Below are positions 11,638 to 23,880 of a DNA stretch of 64,000 nt, piece by piece (the stretch's first letter is position 1; every line of letters begins with the position of its first letter). Both the position numbers and the translations under genes were made by a program. The DNA lies in assembly GCA_013399305.1 (NCBI GenBank), contig VXAI01000196.1, positions 107,197 to 171,196 of the forward strand, read 5' to 3'. This stretch comes from Rostratula benghalensis (Eukaryota > Chordata > Aves > Charadriiformes > Rostratulidae). The notes under the pieces were generated by a model. That model was not told the origin of the DNA and ran no database searches. It saw only the letters and a program-made list of their open reading frames with translations.

Positions 11638-11795
11638 ATAAGAAAGAGACACAATGGCTTGTGGCAATCCTGGGTTCTGGCCTGGTGACCTATTTTAATT
11701 TCCTCATTGTTCTGGTGCATCCCAGTTTCGTAGACTCAGTCCTGTAAATTGCTTGCTGGGAGAACATCACTAGGAGATGAGGACTTCTTACACTG
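11638..11795 (+). other. Candidate exon bounded by strong splice-like signals
   Basis: A long pyrimidine tract (11590-11637, ending 'ttgtcctcctcag') precedes 158 bp that end at 'cttacactg' followed by 'gtaagg'. One frame is open from the acceptor for 36 codons: a hydrophobic stretch starting DKKETQWLVAILGSG and ending at the TAA at 11745-11747. This could be a terminal coding segment or a lncRNA exon. Together with 9859-9960 it could belong to one plus-strand transcript, but no linking evidence exists in the sequence. Confidence 0.25.
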
Positions 11796-14713
11796 GTAAG
11801 GGATACTCTTTACCTTTCAGGATTACTCTTTGTACCCTAGCCTCCCCTCCTGGACACAGTGAGATGTGGGAAGCCTGAGGAAAGGAGGACTAAACTGTTC
11901 CTCTGCGCAGAGATAGCATACGGGGAAAACAGACAGCCAGGAATGTGTAGATTTAAAAGCAAACAATTTCCACAGTTCCCACTACTTCAAGTCCTTCTCC
12001 ATATCTGTACAAAGCAAGTAATAGCATTGCTGCCTAGAGGTCTACATCCAGGTAAAGGAATAAGGGAATTATTGCTCTAAGTTGCTTAAAAAACACCACA
12101 AGAAATACCAAGGAAGAGATATACCTGTACAAGGGTTCTTCCTAAATTCCCATGTGAAATAGTTTAAATAGCTGTGAAAACAAGTACAGAGGACACAAAG
12201 TTTGGTCAAGAGCTCTGAGTTTGATAAGCAACCTGACAAGTCAGAAAACCTTAACAGATTTCTGCAGTAATTCCTGTGTATACTACTAAAGATTTTACCT
12301 TATAGTGTCTGATGCTGCTGCCACACAAGTCCCAAAAGAATGTCAGTGCTGTTTGCTTATGGAAATTTCAGACATATTGTCTAAGTGGGGATGTCTGGAC
12401 TTGTACATTTAAGTGATGTTGTTATGGAGGTCTGTCTCTTTCTTTTGTGTCCCACCATGCCAATCAGATGCTTAGAAAATCAGATGCTGGCCATGGGTGA
12501 TTACTGGACAAAACATGAAGCACACCAGATTACTTTGTTCTCAGGTGCTGCTTTAGGTGGAATTAGAAAATAAATTCACTTAACTGTCAAGGGAGACTTG
12601 CCTTGCTACTGCTTTAATTCATAGATGGTCAACCTTACAATATAAAGTTAGATGTGGCTTGAAACATGCTCAAGTGGGGATCATTTTCTTGGACTTTGTA
12701 GCCCATCGGACATTAGAGGTGGCTGTGGGGTTTAGTTGTGCATCCTGAAGTTCTGGCTTTCAGGAAAGATGTGAAATGAGGTCTTCTGAAGACAGAAACA
12801 ACAGCCAAATAGCCTCATCCTCTCTGGAAATGTGGAACCCCAGGAAAGCTGCTGTTCCCAATACCTAGATTCCTGGAGCTTCTCTCTCATCTTGGCTATC
12901 GTAGGCATGTGATGATACCTGTTTTGATGGTTCAGATATTTAACATCCACTGCATTATTTGGCTGCATTGTCCCAAAATACTGTACTACCCTCCACTAGA
13001 TTAAGAGGCACCTGCAGAATGTGCTCAGTGTCTTTTTGTGTGCATGTGTACTTTTCCTAATGTACAGGTAAATATATTAACTTTCTCTTATTGATCAAAT
13101 ATTCTTCTACATGCTTCTCAAGGTCTTGGTTTATGGCTACTTCTTCTGTTCTCTGTGTTAGACCAATTGACAGACTTGGAGTAGAAAAGAATTCTTCTAA
13201 AGTGAAAGTGCCTGTTCAGTTATTTTTGTGATGTTTGCTTTGTTTTACTAGTAATTGTGAGCAGCTGTCAGGTTTTAGGGAACAAATGGCTAAATGACAA
13301 TGGTAAACTTGTAGGTAAAGACACACATCTCAGAAAGCCTCAAAAGGGATGCAGCTGGAATAGTAGCAATTCTTCAAATATTCATTAAGAAACAGGAGCG
13401 TTTAGAGTCAAGTTTGTCTTTTGTGATATCCAAAACCCAGGGTCTGAGGAATGATGTTCATGCCACAAAAGGAAAAATACAGCAGGACTGGCATGGAGTT
13501 ACGATACAATTAATAGCTAATGTGTTTGGAGCTCTCTTCTTTTTCCTGACACCACCAATTCTACAAATTTACACCATGTTCTTTTTACCCTGGTTATGCA
13601 GTGGGAGAACACTAACATAATTTATCCCTGGTCTTGCATGGGTATCTCATCTTAAAAAAATATTGCTAATGATAAATTACTTACCTAATTATTTCTAAGT
13701 ACTAAACATCTTCTGGTGGAAATCAGGAAGATTTTTTAACCTGCTACTCAGCTTTTTGAATGTGGGTCCTCTGTTCTAATATGAAAAATATTTTTGGAAC
13801 ATTTTTGAAAGTTAAAGTTGTACTAAAGGATATCATGGCTCACCCATCCACTTCCTTCATCAGTCTGTATTAGCTCCAAATGCTCCAGAGGGAGATCAGA
13901 AAGGACCAACATTATCAGAAGCAGCAAGTTCCAAGACTGACACTATAAACACTCCTCTGATAAAGCATTCTTCTGATATTTAGATAATGGTTTTTGCCAT
14001 GAATTGCAATACTTTATTTCCTCAGTTGTTGTTATTTTTGATATTTCAGATACAAAAATAATGGTATGATGGTTGCCATTTATTGTGCATTTTTTGTGTT
14101 TAAAATATTTGTGAAAATATTTTAGGTTAAAACACCTAGCTGGGGTTTATAATCTAGCAAGGGCTAGCAGCAGGTATTTGCAGAAAGGGTGTAATAAATC
14201 AGGTCATGGAGCAAGTGTGCCAGCTTTTGGCAAGGGGTTTGAACAACCAATGAGACATAAACGGCATTCATATTATATTTAACATCAAAGGATCACTCTT
14301 CCATATGAAAAATCTTGTCATCTCTATTTCACCCTCAGAATCTTATATTTTCTATTAGGCAGTTCTACATTTGATGTCATAAAAATCAGAAGTGGAAGGA
14401 GAAGAATTTCTTCCCTTCTGAGATTCCTTTTAACACCAGGTAGAGCTGTGCATGTTCACCATCAAATTCCTAACAAAGAAGGATTCTGGGATCTGACAAA
14501 AATTCAGATCTGATGTTATGAAATAGAATCAAGAAATCTCCGGCACTTGAAGGAAACAGTGTTAGTGAGATGGCTCTGATTAAACAGCACATAGAGAATT
14601 GTTCGGAAAACTCAAAAAGCCACAGCCAATATTTCAGCTAAAGTGATGTCTGTACCAGTAAATGAAATATGCTTTTAAACAAAGTAAAAGGGATCCAGGT
14701 AAAACTCTGTATC
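11796..14713. other. Unique AT-rich DNA, no gene seen
   Basis: No transposon or conserved block was recognised. The open frames (11859-12080, 12385-12573, 12732-12968 minus, 13414-13620) are all under 80 codons with no motif. Confidence 0.5.
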
Positions 14714-14731
14714 AAAAAAAAAAAAAAAAAA
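14714..14731. repeat. A18 homopolymer
   Basis: Uninterrupted run of 18 A. There is no AATAAA signal or gene-like body immediately upstream, so a processed pseudogene is not supported. Confidence 0.94.
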
Positions 14732-16899
14732 GCAAACACTAAGTAATGGTATTCACTCCTCTACATTTTGTCTATTTAAATGTGAGGCACGCTATTTAAG
14801 TTGAGCACCAAGACACCTTCTATAGTCAGCAGAGAAAGGGTATCACTTCCAGATGAACAACAAAATTCATGAACAAGAAATTCATCAAAAAAAAATCTTA
14901 GATGGGGGGTAGATCAATCACTTACTCTCCAACGAGTACAGGGAAAGTCTGGAATCACAGCTTAAATTTGATGCCTAAATTTTAGACAGATAAAATTAAG
15001 TGAGATGAGTCCTACCCTAAATATCTACCACCCCATCACTTTTTCTTCATGGTTGGATTCATTGTTTTTAATGGTTGATTTCACTTTCAGCTCTTATACA
15101 CTGGCAAATTGCTCTTGCTCTCTGCTTTTCTATATTTCAGGGGAATATTTGTACTGAGTAAATAAAACATTGCCCAAATTGCAGGAAAAAATCAGTTTCC
15201 TGCATTTTTTTTTAAAAAAGCTTACATAAAATTCACACAATAAACTTAATCTCTATTGTTACCTGAATGTTAAAAGAAAACAAAAGTGGAGATGGGGGGG
15301 GGAGGAAAGCAGATTTTTCCTTATAACTTGTTTAAAAAGAGTAAATACGCTAAGTTCCTTTACTCCTTATTCACAAATATAAACCAGAGTTTGCAAGGTT
15401 TCTCATTTCAGAGGTTATTCTTGTCCTGGAAAAATAGTATGTGACCCCTGCAAAAAACAGCCCACAGAAAATCAACATGCACTTTGTATTTTTGATTTAT
15501 ACTAATAAACTGTTTTGTGTAAATCAACAAATGATCCTCAAAGAAAGGTGCCCCATGGCTGTAAGGCAACTGAGACATTTCTCAGAAACTGAATTCAAGT
15601 GGAGCAACCTGGCTCAAATATCATCTCTCCAGTTTGAGAAAGTGTCGCATAGTTCATGATTGAGATGCAAATTTAGCATTTTATCATGTTGCAGGTGGAC
15701 ATAAGTGAGCAGTGAAGAGGGTTAAAGAGTAATTGCAAATGGGAAAATAGTGTTAAAATATATTTTAAAATATTTATCTATTCATTTATTTATTTATTCT
15801 GGTGAAAGGCTAGGAATTCCTGCTTTCATTGGAACCCAAATATATTTTTTGTCATTCGTATATTCTGTAAGACTTCATGCTGAGCAAATTATATCTGCAG
15901 CAATAGAGCTTCAATGAGAGGCATGGAGGTAAACAATTTAATCACAGAAAGAATTCAGAGCAGGGACATAACCTTGTGCATTTTCCATCCCACCATCTTG
16001 TAGGTCATTACACCTCAATTGGGATGAACAAAAGAAACATCCTTGTAAGGATGGACGTCTCACCACCTAACTTCCTGTTACGTATGTAAGACAGGTGTTA
16101 GCAAATGCCACCAGAGAAGGCTCTTTTGGAGCAAGTACAGCCAAAAGAAATCAGGCCAAAAATAACAGTTAGAAAAACACTAGTTATCCCAGCTTTTGGG
16201 AGACCAGCTTCCTTTGTCCTGCTTATGAAAACACCAGCTGGTAATTTACAGCCATGCTTCCCTTTGGGGACCTTAAATACAGATCTGCAGGAGTCTATCC
16301 TTGGATGTAGTTTGTCTCCAAGCACCAATCCTTCAAAGACTTTTTTAGGATGACTTTCTGGGAAGCATGTGTTAGCCTGGAACTGTCTTTCTGACTGACA
16401 GTGAATGGTTCCAGTGGTACAACTTATGACATTATGCTCACATATATGATTCATGTGACTAAGGCTTGAACTCCAGCACTGAAATCCTTAGATATTTTGT
16501 GTTTACTGCATAAGCAGTAAGGGACATTTTTCCTTAGAGAAGAAAAAAAAAAAAAGTATTACCAACAATTAAAAAAAATAATAAACTGATAACTTTTCTC
16601 TTTCAAAAGCAGGTAACAGTCATCTCATCAAAGAATTAACAGGACCACAAATTCCAGTAATTTCTTTCCACATGCAAAAATTGCAGTGGATTCTGAAAAC
16701 TGTTATTATAAATTGAAAGGAAAAGAAACAGTCTTCCTCCTGAAGCTTTTCTAAGCAGTAAATGCATTTATTTATTAACCTGCAGTATCGGATAAACCTG
16801 CTCCCAGTGGACTCACTTAGTACCAGGAATTATTGCTGAACAGAAAGCTTATTTAATCTATTATGGGTCAGAATTTTTATCAAGCTGCTTAATTAGAGT
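14732..16899. other. Unique AT-rich DNA with facing open frames
   Basis: Around 16098-16454 a 118-codon minus-strand frame and an 82-codon plus-strand frame overlap almost completely. Neither translation is recognised. A G9 run lies at 15294-15302, an (ATTT)n patch at 15772-15799, and a hairpin with 7-bp arms at 16503-16520. No transposon was identified. Confidence 0.45.
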
Positions 16900-16906
16900 T
16901 CTCTCT

Positions 16907-16937
<31 letters not shown>
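16900..16937. repeat. (TC)n followed by T28
   Basis: A short TC dinucleotide run leads into 28 consecutive T and then 'aacag'. The arrangement mimics a very strong polypyrimidine tract with a 3' splice site at 16942. The flanks (16780-16900 and 16943-17050) look non-repetitive. Confidence 0.95.
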
Positions 16938-16941
<4 letters not shown>

Positions 16942-16942
16942 G

Positions 16943-19900
16943 CTTAATGGGGAGTTTCATCACTCCTGCCAAGATGAGTCAGGTGTTTTTAAACAGATGA
17001 GTGTGATGTCAGTAAATATGCTACATGATGTATCTTCACTGTGTCTTCCATTTGGAAGTGGGGTCAAAAGCTTCATTAGTTCAATAATATTTCAAGGAAC
17101 TGTTTGAAACTTTTACTAAGGGCATAATATTACACTCTTTTTTTTTGCTAGAGCCTCCAAAAAGTTAAATTAGATGTTTAATGAAAATTAGTCATCTAGG
17201 CTTTCTATACAACTTTCAGATGTCTTTATATAAAATAAATCCCATTTTGAAGTCTCGTTTGCCAGGGAACTACTGCCACATAACATTTTAATTTATATTA
17301 TTTGGTATCAAATGGGAGAGGGAAAAGGGAATATCATCTTAGTTGTTCCAAACCATAACCTCATTTTTTTAATGGAAAATATAAGTTTGTGAAACTGTAT
17401 GAAGAAATAATAGGAATATGGTACAGGTAAACAAGTCAGCAAGTTTTTAATTACTTTCCCACATTAAAAAATAACAATATCCCTGAGACAGCTATCTGGC
17501 ATGAAAAATTTCCACCTAAATGACAAAAGTTTCAAAACTCGTAGTAACTGAAGAGGATCTAAATTTATGGACAGTGTCAAATAACTGGTACTGTTTGCCA
17601 CACAGCTCCATCTCTGATATGGCCTGTATTTGCTGCAGTTCCTGTGTCTCTGTATGGGGTGTACCACCGCCAAGAAGAGACAGTATCACAACAAACACTC
17701 TGTATTGAACAGCAAAAATATAATATAGCAGAGCAAGGATCTAGGAAGCTAAGTCATCAAGACCTCACCCCTTATACTGTGGCAACCTGCCTGAGGTGAT
17801 GTTGTTTAAAATTTTCCCTCCTATGGACTTCAGGATTTTTATTCATTTTCTGTAGAGCATTGTGCTTTAAACCCCAGAAGATGTAAATCCATAAAGTTCT
17901 ATTGACTTTGGTGGTGTGACTCGGTTGTGCACTCATCAAGAATCTGGTCCCGTGGAGTTTTATCAACTACAAACACAGGAGTCATGGGACAAGCTCATAC
18001 TTTCAATGAAATCAGTACAAATTTTATTATTGACTTCAACACTGCCAGCATTTTAATGACAGGTATTCTGTAAGGTCACTCAAAAAGAGAGTTTCCCATT
18101 AACTTAACAGGAATATTTGGGTGAACAAAGATGCCACAGTGAACAAACTTTGCAGGATCATTCAATAAACTATCCCAATTAAAATATCATATATCCTACC
18201 AGAATATGCACCAATTCCAAGTTTAATGTTTGCTAACAAAATTAAACAGTCTAAATATTTATTGGAAAATTCTATGAGGATAAGAGTAGCAGAATTTTCT
18301 GATTAAATAACGAAGGAATCTGGAAAAAAAATCATCCATATTTGATTTTATAGACCCTCTGTAAAAGGATAATGTACTGACTAGGAAAGTAAAATAAGTC
18401 TCAAATTTACATCACTATTTTGCTGTTTTTTCTGGAGAGCACTGACAAGAAAAGAAGCTAAGACAGTAAAGGGAAAGCACGTTGGTGAAAAACATGCAGT
18501 CTCTTACAGGGAATCAGATTCGGTTTATAAAGGTTTCTTTCTGCAGATGGAAAAATACTGAGCTAAACCCGTAACCTTATTGAAACCGAGTCAAGAGATT
18601 ATGAATACCAATCTCTAAGGAATCAACAAGCATACATGGGATTTCTGTTTGAACAATGATCTAATCTGTGCTTTTATTATGTACTAGTGGTAAAATCTTG
18701 GCTGTCCTGAAGTCACTGATAAAACAATATGATTTAGCTCCACTTTAATTATATTTCCCTTTCAAACAATACACAATCATTCTGGAATTCTGAAGCTGAT
18801 GGAGTTTGCCTCATGTTCTGTAAATTATACTAGTCTAAATTTGTAGAAGTAAGATGTAAGTCTCATTTACTTTTGTTGATTCTATAATAAAGGATCAGAA
18901 GAAAACAGAATGTGTCTTGTTTGGGAGATAATTTTGATGCTATCCACAGGTAGAGCAGCACTTTATTTCATGAAGAATGCCACTGAACTTCCTACAAATC
19001 AACATGATGTAATAACGACTTTTTTTTTTTTTTCCTTTATGAAATTTATTTCCTATATTTAGATTACCACGAAGTACTAGAAGAAGACTAAAACTTTAGG
19101 ATCTCTAAAAAGATCCTTTATAATGTGGGAAAATATATAGACAGACACCAAGATGTTCTATTCTGAGGGACATTAAAAAATTAAAAGTTTGTAATGGGCC
19201 ACAAAACTTGAAAGTCCTATAATAGATATATCGGTCTGTTTACCTCTCTATCAATCCATTCCTCTTCCACAAATATAAAATTCCTCACAGTCTATGCAGA
19301 ATTGTATTGATTTGCCAATATATTACTCAAATATGATTTGAAATATCAAATAGGTATTTACTTTCCAGTTATATTTATAACGTGTAAGTTCTTTAGAGCA
19401 ATATGAATATATGCTTTAAAATCCAGGATGCACTTGTACCAATTGTTCAAATGAAGCCTTACCAGCAGCTGTGTTCTTTCTCAGAGATGATTGTTTCATG
19501 ACGTATTAAAATTATAAGGCATTTTGAAGTCTTTTTGCAATTAACAGATCTATAAAAATGTAAGACAAGCTCAGGCCACCGGTCAACCATGACCTGGTAC
19601 TTAAAGTCCCCAGCCTTATGACAACTGTCTGTAAAAAAATCACAGGTTGTATCAATGTCTTCAGTAGCTAGTGACTTTGTTTACTCCATTTCAGGTGCCA
19701 GAGTGGATACAGTCCAGACCAGGAAGAATGAACTGGCATAGATGGAATGACAGACATTAGGCATAAGTACTTTTTATATCAAGCCTTTGGCAAGTTACTT
19801 GTTGGAAAAATCTGTTCTCATGAACACAATCCAAAATCTGCAAGTTGTGCTACTAAGGCATATGATAACTTCTACTATCCAGGGATATGATAATACATAC

Positions 19901-20125
19901 CATCCTGGGATATGCCAAACCATTGCCAGCATAATGGCTTATTCCAGATGCCAGTCAAGGTCCTTTTTGACAGCCTTAGGGCATTTCAGTATAAAAGCAG
20001 TTTTGACTGGATTGTTAAGAGCAGACAATATTTTATTTTTCCCCCATTAGAAACTGTAAATAAACTTTGAATGGAAAGAACAAAATGTTGTACAATTCCC
20101 TATGAATTATAATTAAGCATTTACT
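16943..20125. other. Unique AT-rich DNA, no gene seen
   Basis: No repeat family was recognised apart from a T14 tract at 19020-19033. Overlapping short open frames on both strands at 17464-17708 and one at 19787-20050 have no recognisable motifs. Confidence 0.5.
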
Positions 20126-20172
20126 GTTTTTTTCTTTCTTTCTTTTTTTTTTGTTTGTTTTGTTTTGTTTTT
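20126..20172. repeat. T-rich low-complexity tract (TTTC/TTTG)
   Basis: T-rich sequence interrupted by C then G at about four- to five-base intervals, consistent with slippage-derived TTTC and TTTTG repeats. Confidence 0.9.
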
Positions 20173-20556
20173 ATCTCTTCACTTGTTGCATCTAATACAA
20201 AATCCTCTTCTTTCCTGTTATTTCTAAGCTACAGACAGGGAACAAAAGTAACAAACAAAAAAGTATTGGTAAATTGAGAAGAAAAAGTTGAAATAAAGCT
20301 TTATAATTTGTGTAGTTTCAGAACACTAAAGTTAGAGGTTCAATACAGATGGAAATAAGAGATGAAGTATGATTAGCTGTCACACATGGTCAATTTTTCA
20401 ATGAAATCTTAAAGTTGGTGTGATGCTACATTTACAAAGTATCAACTACTGGATTATGTACCAGATAAACATGTAAAGTACATCTAAAGCTTTGGGGAGT
20501 TTAATTCTTAATTGTAAAACAGTATACCAGTAATACTACCAGCTGTAACTGTGGGA

Positions 20557-20581
20557 TTTTATTTATTTATTTATTTATTTG
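20557..20581. repeat. (ATTT)n microsatellite
   Basis: About six perfect ATTT units. Confidence 0.93.
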
Positions 20582-20902
20582 TAAATTAAACTTATGCAAA
20601 TAGTTAAAAACTGCACAAGGACTAAGTGCAATGGGGAATGAAAAAGAAAGGTCAAGGTATTGCATACTTTTCATTGAAAATTGATTACAAAATATCCTGC
20701 GTTTACTTTCACATGGGATTCAGTCTTAATTGTGAGAGTCATAGGGGAGAAGAGAAATGTGGTCCTCCAGGATAACACAACTGATAAAAGTTCTTTCAGG
20801 TTTGAAAAGAAATACGTGGCGGGAAAAACACGGTATCCATAAACCCCAAACTACTCTAGAAGGTTTAAGCAGCACATTAACTAGTAATTACCCTTAATTA
20901 AA

Positions 20903-20980
20903 TGCAATTAATATAAGTTAATATAAATCAGATAATATTAAGTATTAGAGTAATATTAATATTACTTCATATTAATTGCA
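20903..20980. repeat. AT-rich nested inverted repeat
   Basis: Perfect 12-bp arms ('tgcaattaatat' at 20903-20914 and its reverse complement at 20969-20980) enclose 54 bp. Within these lies a perfect 18-bp palindrome at 20949-20966 ('agtaatattaatattact'). The segment could extrude as a cruciform, or could be the remnant of a small palindromic element. No target duplication was found. Confidence 0.75.
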
Positions 20981-23107
20981 CTGAATTTTTTTGATGATTG
21001 GAATAGCCTACAAGAACGGTAAGGTGATTTTTTTTTTTTGTTATTTAAAAATATTTAAAATTTGTTTATTTTCACATCAAATACACATCAAAATTGTGTA
21101 TTTTCCTAAAGCAAATAAAAGTACTTGGCTGCTTTGAGCTTCTTATATTATCACCTTCTTAGGGCTTGTCTTATATTTTAATATCGTATCAGGAGTTCAT
21201 TTGCATACACAGCTAACTAGCTATAAATAAGCTAGTCTACTTTGTGAACACATTACCTTGCATTCTGAAAGCATGTGGTATATCCAAACTGAGAAGTCAC
21301 CTTTTTTTTTCAAGTCTAATTAAACTGATTGCATGGACGGACTAATGAGTCTGGGATTAGGTTACCACTTCTGAGTAATGTACTCCATAAAGAATCAATT
21401 TACTTCAAAATCAGCAGTACCTTTTATACATACCTTCCACATACATTTCTCAAGAAAAACAACTTTGAATGTCTACATAATGCAAACAAGGACCTTAGGC
21501 AATTAATGGTTGAATAATCTTCACCAGGAGGTCTAGGAGGAAGCAAGTACTAGAATACATTCCCCAAATTTGACACTAGCACCTCACTCTTTTGTCATTA
21601 TTCTTCTCCCTACTTTGTTTGGGCTGTTACAAAATTCTGTAGGAAAAACTTTGTTGCTCATATGGCATAAGGATTCTTGTCCTTGACAGCCAGGAGTGTC
21701 AAAGGAGCTATGAAAATATAGTACAAGGTTCATATGNNNNNNNNNNNNNNNNNNNNNNNNNNNNNNNNNNNNNNNNAATATATAAAAAAGTTCCTCAGAT
21801 AAGTCCTATTGACCTTGTTCTTGCTTCCTGTTGGGTCCCCACATTATACATTGGATTCTTTCATATATCTCCAGGAAATAGAAATCTTCACAAAGGTACA
21901 GCGTGAAGGACAAACACTTATTGGGCTACATTATGGCAAACTCTATCGATTTGCTTTCTTTTACTTGTAGGCATGATTGAGGGCTTAAGTAATTGAATTT
22001 TCTTCTTGTAGTCTGATGTTTTATTTTCAATTTTTTTTTCCTCCTTTTTTCTTGAGACATGCTAAACAAACAGAGCTGAGACTGAAGCAGAGGAAGCCTA
22101 GATGGAGGGAACAGTCTGAGTAAAGAGACCTGAATTGCTACCATTTTCCCTACTGCTAATTTGGACACCTATTAGCATCAAAATCCTTCTTGGTCTTTAC
22201 ATGGAGTTAACAAAAAGAGAAAGCAGTGTTTCCTTTAACTTGGAATTTAATTTGGACAATCACATCACTCTCACCCAATCTCTGTAATGCTTAAAGAACC
22301 AAATTTACACTAAGTTAAACCTTACTACAGTAAAGGTAGACATCCAGAAGAACTTATAAAAAGACAATCTTTTACGATCATCTACAAGTCACTTAACATC
22401 CTATTACAAAGACGTTGGACCAGAAATCCAAGACAGTTTAATGAAGCCATTTTGTAAAATCATAGTATCTCAGAGTGTCTTACTTTCCTTGTAGCCAATT
22501 GTCAGAGGACATGACTGAAGGTTCAGAGATAGGTCAGTTATTACCTTATCAAAATTCCCTTTTATCACTGCTGAGGATTTATAATCAACCAAGAGATGTG
22601 TAGCTGTCAGGATGTGGCCAGGAACACAAGCAATGCAGGGCTGGGCAGAATACAAATGATTATTTAAGATCGATCAGATGATATTTATAAGATCAATCAG
22701 GTGATTTGTCCTTGCACTTGGCTATTCAGGGAGTGTATCCACAGCTTTTGATGACCCTACCAAATCCTTCTTGATTTGTCACTTTCTCATGCTCTATCAC
22801 TCCTCTAAAGTAGATTTTAGAACCCAAGATACAAATTTCATAGTTAATGTGAGACTTGCAAAGTATTATTTACATATAAAATCAGTCCCCACTGAATGAA
22901 TGAATGAAATAACTGAGAACAATGAATATATCTTAGCTCTTCCTTCTTTCTTCCTCTCTTTTGTTTTTCTCCCTTTCTATCTCCTTCCCATTTCTTCCAG
23001 CTTTTTTTCTTGCTTTTCTTCCTATAATGAAATACTTATAAGGTAATACTTTTCAGTGAATAACACAGCAAGCCCAGGAAGAAGACAAGAATTCAACTCT
23101 AATTTAT
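20981..23107. other. Unique AT-rich DNA including a sequence gap
   Basis: No coding or transposon signal was recognised. A diverged direct repeat lies at about 22665-22703, where 'aagatcgatcagatgat' recurs as 'aagatcaatcaggtgat'. The short open frames at 21329-21517, 21926-22168 (minus) and 22470-22655 (minus) have no motifs. Confidence 0.5.
21737..21776. other. Assembly gap, 40 N
   Basis: Forty consecutive N. The flanks do not repeat each other in any obvious way, so the true gap content is unknown. Confidence 0.99.
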
Positions 23108-23880
23108 CACAGTATCATAGAATCATAGAATAGTTGGAACTTGAAGGGACCTTGAAGATCATCTACCTAAGAGCAGGGATATCTCCCATTAGTCCAGGCT
23201 GCTTGAAGACCCAACCAACCTGGCCTTGAACACCTCCAGGGATGAGACATCTACAGCTTCTCTGGGCAACCTTTTCCAGCAACTCACCATCCTCACAGTA
23301 AAGAATTACTTCCTCGTATCTAATCTAAATCCATCTTATGTCAGTTTAAATCTGGTTCCCCCTCATCCCATCACTGAGAAAGAGTCCCTCCCCCTCTCTC
23401 CTGTAGACCCTTTTAAAGTACTGGATATGTTGTTATAAGGTATCCCTGGACCATTCTCTTCTCCAGTCTGAACAATCCTAAGTCTCTCAACTTGTATTCA
23501 TAGCAGAGGTCCTCCAGCCCTCTGATCATCTTTGTGTACTCCTTCTGCACCCACTTCAGCAGGTTGGTATGCTTCTAATACTGGAGGCCCCAGAACTAGA
23601 TGCAGGACTGGATGCAGTACTGCAGGTGGGTCTCACCAGAGTGGAGTCGAGGGACAGAATCATCTCCCTGAACTGGTTGTCTGTGCTTTTTCTGATGCAT
23701 CCCAGGATGCAATTGGCTTTCTGGGCTGTGAGCACACGTTGCTGGCTCATGTTGAGTTTTTCCTCAACCAACACCCCTAGATCCTTCTCCTCAGGGCTGC
23801 TTTCCATCCATTCTCCACCCAGCTTGTATTTGTGCCTGGGATTCCCCCAACCCATGTGCAGGACCTTACACTTGGCCTTG
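23108..23880 (-). mobile_element. CR1 LINE, 3' end with C-terminal ORF2
   Basis: It begins on the plus strand with two copies of the terminal octamer ('catagaatcatagaat') and runs through the CR1 3' untranslated region into the C-terminal part of ORF2. The minus-strand frame at 23556-23855 reads [16 protein letters not shown], then [19 protein letters not shown], then AAQK-type and LGCIRKS motifs, typical of the CR1 reverse-transcriptase thumb region. The 3' end is complete. The copy is 5'-truncated at about 770 bp, as is usual for CR1, and frameshifts break the frame downstream. It looks less decayed than most copies here. Confidence 0.97.

Noticed and set aside
14640..14731. SINE tail suggested by 'actctgtatc' before an A18 run
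   Set aside because: The resemblance to a primate Alu end is coincidental. No SINE body or RNA polymerase III promoter boxes were seen, and the window otherwise looks avian.
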